This document shows, piece after piece, positions 60,969 to 64,000 of a stretch of DNA of 64,000 nt. The first letter of the stretch is position 1; each line of letters opens with the position of its first letter. Position numbers and translations under genes: made by a program. The DNA comes from SIG299 sp051880375 (GTDB lineage Bacteria > Bacillota > Clostridia > Lachnospirales > Lachnospiraceae), in contig JBJENV010000021.1 of NCBI GenBank assembly GCA_051880375.1, forward strand, positions 1 through 64,000. The letters are read 5' to 3'. The notes below the pieces were generated by a model. It saw nothing but the letters and a program-made list of their open reading frames with translations. It was not told the DNA's origin and ran no database searches.

Positions 60969-62648
60969 ATGGAGATTGTTGCAATCATTGCAGCAGGAAT
61001 GTTGGTTCTTGCAATCAAAGGAATTTATGACAGAAAAAATGCAAAGTTGCGTTTATATCAGCGTCTTAAGGACGAATGGGGAACCTTGCCGAAGGAGGAA
61101 TATACAGAGGAAAAATATCATTCTATTCAGTACTATTATGAGAAAAAATATCAGTCGGAGCAGTCCGACCGTTTTTTTCTGGATAAAATTACATGGAATG
61201 ATTTAAACATGGACGAAATTTTCATGACTATTAATGCCACCTGTTCCTCTATGGGGGAAGAGTACTTAAATGCTATTCTTCATGAGCTTCTGTTTGATTT
61301 GAAAGAACTCGAGGAACGGGAACGTGTGATTGCATGGTTTGCAGAGCATGAAGAAGATCGGTTGCAGCTTCAGATGGCATTATCGGCAATCGGCAAGCAT
61401 AAGAAAATTTCTATTTACGAATATATGGACCGGATTTCTGATGTTCGACAGGAGTCGAATATCAAGCACTTTATCGGACTGGCGGGCATTCTGTTCGGTT
61501 TACTGCTGCTTCCGTTTTCGACAACCATTGGAGGGGCGTTACTTGTTTGCTTTATTTGCTCCAACATTCTGACTTATTATAAGCGAAAGGGTGAAATTGA
61601 GCCGTACCTTGCAGCAATGTCTTATACCATTCGTCTGCTTGATAATGCAGAAAAGATTGCATCTTTCAAGCTTCCGGAGCTTGCTGCTTATACGGGACCG
61701 ATGGCAGAGAAAACAACGCATTTCCGTTCCTTCCGGAGAGGTGCGGGAGTAGTAACGCCTCAGAACGCTACCGGAGACATGATGTCGCTCTTTCTTGACT
61801 ATTTCCGTATTCTATTCCACACGGATTTAATCAAATTTAACAATATGCTGTGTGAATTTCTGAATAAAAAGGCGGAACTTATTGAAATTTTTGAAACAGT
61901 CGGTTTCCTTGATGCCATGTGTGCCGTAGCGTCTTTCCGGGTATTTATGGGTGTTACCTGCATACCGGAACTTCATAATGACGGGAAGAAAGAACTTTGG
62001 GCAGAAGAACTGTATCATCCGTTTGTAGAGCATCCGGTGCCGGCAAGCTTAAAGACAGACCGTTCCATACTTCTAACCGGTTCGAATGCATCCGGTAAAT
62101 CCACTTTTCTAAAAGCGGTTGCCATCAATGCCATTTTAGCGCAGACTGTGCATACAGCGCTTTGTAAGCGCTATATTGCCAGCTGCTTTCAGGTTATGAC
62201 AAGCATTGCCCTGACGGACAACCTGTTTGAAAAGGAAAGTTATTATATCGTTGAAATTAAGTCGTTAAAGCGGATTTTGGACGCAGCACAAGCAGATCGT
62301 CCGACACTCTGTTTTGTGGATGAAGTTCTGCGCGGCACAAACACTGTGGAACGAATTGCAGCGTCATCAAGAGTACTCATTTCTCTTGCAAATTCAAACG
62401 CTGTCTGTTTTGCGGCAACGCATGATATCGAACTGACACATCTTTTAGAAGAGTACTATACTAATTATCATTTTGAAGAACAGATCAAAGACGGGCAGGT
62501 CGTGTTTGATTATCAGCTCAAGGAAGGGCGGGCAACAACACAGAATGCCATTCAGCTGCTCGGCATGATGGGATATCCCGATGAACTGATTTCGGCTGCC
62601 AGAAAAACAGCACGGCACTTTACCGAAACCGGAGAATGGGCATTATAG
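60969..62648 (+). CDS. Membrane-bound MutS-like ATPase
   Basis: This 559-residue protein has an N-terminal membrane helix, a helical lever-like region, two further membrane helices (~170-200, LFGLLLLPFSTTIGGALLV) and a C-terminal MutS ATPase domain. The ATPase has Walker A LTGSNASGKSTFLKAV (~370), a helix with ALTDNLFEKESYY, Walker B CFVDEVLRGTN and FAATHDIELTH. The mismatch-recognition domain of MutS is absent, so it is not the repair protein. This membrane group is common in clostridia; its role is unknown. It is upstream of rnhA and mutS. Confidence 0.88.
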   Translation: MEIVAIIAAGMLVLAIKGIYDRKNAKLRLYQRLKDEWGTLPKEEYTEEKYHSIQYYYEKKYQSEQSDRFFLDKITWNDLNMDEIFMTINATCSSMGEEYLNAILHELLFDLKELEERERVIAWFAEHEEDRLQLQMALSAIGKHKKISIYEYMDRISDVRQESNIKHFIGLAGILFGLLLLPFSTTIGGALLVCFICSNILTYYKRKGEIEPYLAAMSYTIRLLDNAEKIASFKLPELAAYTGPMAEKTTHFRSFRRGAGVVTPQNATGDMMSLFLDYFRILFHTDLIKFNNMLCEFLNKKAELIEIFETVGFLDAMCAVASFRVFMGVTCIPELHNDGKKELWAEELYHPFVEHPVPASLKTDRSILLTGSNASGKSTFLKAVAINAILAQTVHTALCKRYIASCFQVMTSIALTDNLFEKESYYIVEIKSLKRILDAAQADRPTLCFVDEVLRGTNTVERIAASSRVLISLANSNAVCFAATHDIELTHLLEEYYTNYHFEEQIKDGQVVFDYQLKEGRATTQNAIQLLGMMGYPDELISAARKTARHFTETGEWAL

Positions 62649-62688
62649 ATGAAGAAGTATAGAACAATGGAGAGGACAGGAGTATCTT

Positions 62689-63162
62689 ATGAAGGTGACG
62701 ATTTATACCGACGGTTCTGCACGTGGAAATCCGGACGGTCCGGGCGGATACGGAACGATTTTAAGCTATATCGATTCTAACGGAAAAGAACATATCAGAG
62801 AGTATTCCCAGGGGTTTGTGAGGACGACGAACAACCGGATGGAACTGCTTGCGGCGATTGTCGGTCTTGAGGCGTTGACGAAGCCGTGTGAGGTGACCTT
62901 GTATTCAGATTCGCAATATCTCGTAAAGGCGTTTAATGAGCACTGGATCGAGGGTTGGATAAAAAAAGGTTGGAAACGTGGAAAAAACGAGCCGGTGAAA
63001 AATGTGGATTTATGGCAACGCCTGCTTGCTGCAATGCAGCCGCATCAGGTTGAGTATGTCTGGGTAAAAGGGCATGCCGGACATCCGCAGAATGAGCGGT
63101 GTGACGAGCTTGCAACCTCGGCGGCGGATTCGGACCGGCTGCTTGTGGATACAGGAGTATAA
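62689..63162 (+). CDS. rnhA: Ribonuclease HI
   Basis: RNase HI cleaves RNA in RNA-DNA hybrids. This 157-residue protein has the catalytic set visible: YTDGSARGNPDGPGGYG (D), NNRMELLAAIVGLEAL (E), LYSDSQYLVKAF (D) and the basic handle IEGWIKKGWKRGKNE; the final part GHAGHPQNERCDELA carries H and D. It is full length with the handle, as in E. coli RnhA. Confidence 0.95.
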   Translation: MKVTIYTDGSARGNPDGPGGYGTILSYIDSNGKEHIREYSQGFVRTTNNRMELLAAIVGLEALTKPCEVTLYSDSQYLVKAFNEHWIEGWIKKGWKRGKNEPVKNVDLWQRLLAAMQPHQVEYVWVKGHAGHPQNERCDELATSAADSDRLLVDTGV

Positions 63163-63218
63163 AAATAATAAAATACCGTGGGAATGTCATATTACCCACA
63201 GTAAAGGAGATAAAACGT

Positions 63219-64000
63219 ATGGCAGAATATACGCCAATGATGATGCAATATTTAGAGACAAAGGAAAAATATAAAGACTGTATTCTATTTTATCGTCTCG
63301 GTGACTTTTATGAAATGTTTTTTGAAGATGCAGTTACCGTATCGAAGGAACTGGAGCTTACGCTGACCGGAAAAAGCTGCGGGCAGGAGGAGCGTGCGCC
63401 GATGTGCGGTATTCCGTACCATGCGGTCGACGGCTATTTAAACCGTCTGGTAAGCAAAGGTTACCGGGTTGCCATCTGTGAGCAGGTAGAAGACCCGAAG
63501 CTTGCCAAGGGGATTGTAAAACGTGAGGTAATCCGTATTGTCACACCGGGTACCAATTTAAATACACAGTCTATGGACGAAACAAAAAACAATTATCTCA
63601 TGGGAATTTCCTATGTAGATCATATCTTTGGCATTTCTACGGTCGATGTTACCACCGGTGACTATTATGTGACACAGGTGGATGAGCTTCGTCAGGCAGT
63701 GGATGAAATTATTAAGTTCATGCCGTCCGAAATTATCTGCAATACGTCGCTTGTCGTGAGCGGTATGGATATGGAGGACTTAAAGAACCGTCTGAATATA
63801 TCCGTCAATATTCTGGAGGACTGGTATTTTGACGAGGAAACGTGTGAGAAAGAATTAAAAAAGCATTTTCAGGTAGCTTCGCTGGACGGTCTTGGATTAA
63901 AGGATTACGATATAGGTACGATTGCGGCAGGTGCGGTTTTAATGTATCTGTATGAAACACAGAAAAACTCCTTAAGCCACATTACAAGACTGCTTCCGTA
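63219..64000 (+). CDS. mutS: DNA mismatch repair protein MutS, 5' part
   Basis: The first 260 residues of MutS; the gene continues beyond the window. The mismatch-binding domain I starts MAEYTPMMMQYLETKEKY and has the phenylalanine-wedge region ILFYRLGDFYEMFFEDA, followed by RAPMCGIPYHAVDGY and ICEQVEDPKLAKGIVKRE. AAAGGAGA precedes ATG 63219. A membrane MutS-like paralogue lies two genes upstream. Confidence 0.95.
   Translation, partial: MAEYTPMMMQYLETKEKYKDCILFYRLGDFYEMFFEDAVTVSKELELTLTGKSCGQEERAPMCGIPYHAVDGYLNRLVSKGYRVAICEQVEDPKLAKGIVKREVIRIVTPGTNLNTQSMDETKNNYLMGISYVDHIFGISTVDVTTGDYYVTQVDELRQAVDEIIKFMPSEIICNTSLVVSGMDMEDLKNRLNISVNILEDWYFDEETCEKELKKHFQVASLDGLGLKDYDIGTIAAGAVLMYLYETQKNSLSHITRLLP

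Overview
This is chromosomal DNA from a spore-forming, low-to-mid GC Gram-positive anaerobe, most likely a member of the Lachnospiraceae (Clostridia). The basis is the Firmicute gene orders rimP-nusA-rnpM-ylxQ-infB-rbfA-truB-ribF and ylxM-ffh-rpsP-khpA-rimM-trmD-rplS-lepB-rbgA-rnhB, the sporulation coat gene spoIVA, strong GGAGG ribosome binding sites, and TTGACA/TATAAT promoters with 17-base spacers. No rRNA or tRNA gene was seen. A run of 100 N (20218-20317) lies inside the repeat-rich linker of infB.

Layout. (1) 1-9.4 kb: a soluble protein joining a MotA-cytoplasmic-like segment to a FliG C-terminal domain; a small OB-like protein; an operon of a CydDC-like heterodimeric ABC exporter, a previously unlisted 37-residue basic peptide and a YbaN/DUF454 membrane protein; a SpoU methylase; CheX; and a YbhJ-like aconitase-family hydratase. 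(2) 9.5-17.1 kb: an envelope operon of a CvpA-like membrane protein, a rhodanese lipoprotein and a giant anchored surface protein. (3) 17.1-24.9 kb: the transcription/translation operon led by an attenuator-like hairpin. (4) 25-27.5 kb: a MocR regulator whose PLP lysine is replaced by arginine, and a lipoprotein.

(5) 27.6-44.25 kb is an accessory island between ribF and ylxM-ffh. In order it holds an XRE regulator, an anchored DUF6273-like surface protein, two tandem ExbD-periplasmic-like proteins, an ExbB/MotA-like channel protein, an ExbD-like transmembrane coiled-coil protein, a two-TM coiled-coil protein, a Hanks-type kinase with a zinc ribbon, a TerY-like VWA protein, a PP2C phosphatase, a TerY-C-like zinc ribbon and a WYL regulator. 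It continues with A+T-rich unknowns, a RibU-like ECF S component, an ATP-grasp enzyme, a second copy of the two-TM coiled-coil protein, and a cassette resembling a type III toxin-antitoxin system: promoter, structured RNA with two 84-nt repeats, terminator, PBECR4-like nuclease. I read the island as a proton-channel-coupled stress or defence signalling system built on a TerY phosphorylation triad. The component families are visible in the sequence; that they work together is inference.

(6) 44.3-57.8 kb: the signal recognition, ribosome maturation, secretion and lipid genes (ylxM to gpsA), then an exo/endonuclease/phosphatase-family gene broken by one in-frame amber codon. (7) 57.8-64 kb: spoIVA behind a structured upstream region, an SH3-NlpC/P60 hydrolase, a membrane MutS-like ATPase, rnhA, and the 5' part of mutS running off the window edge. 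Several motility parts (FliG-C/MotA hybrid, CheX, FlhB C-terminal domain) occur here without a flagellar operon.
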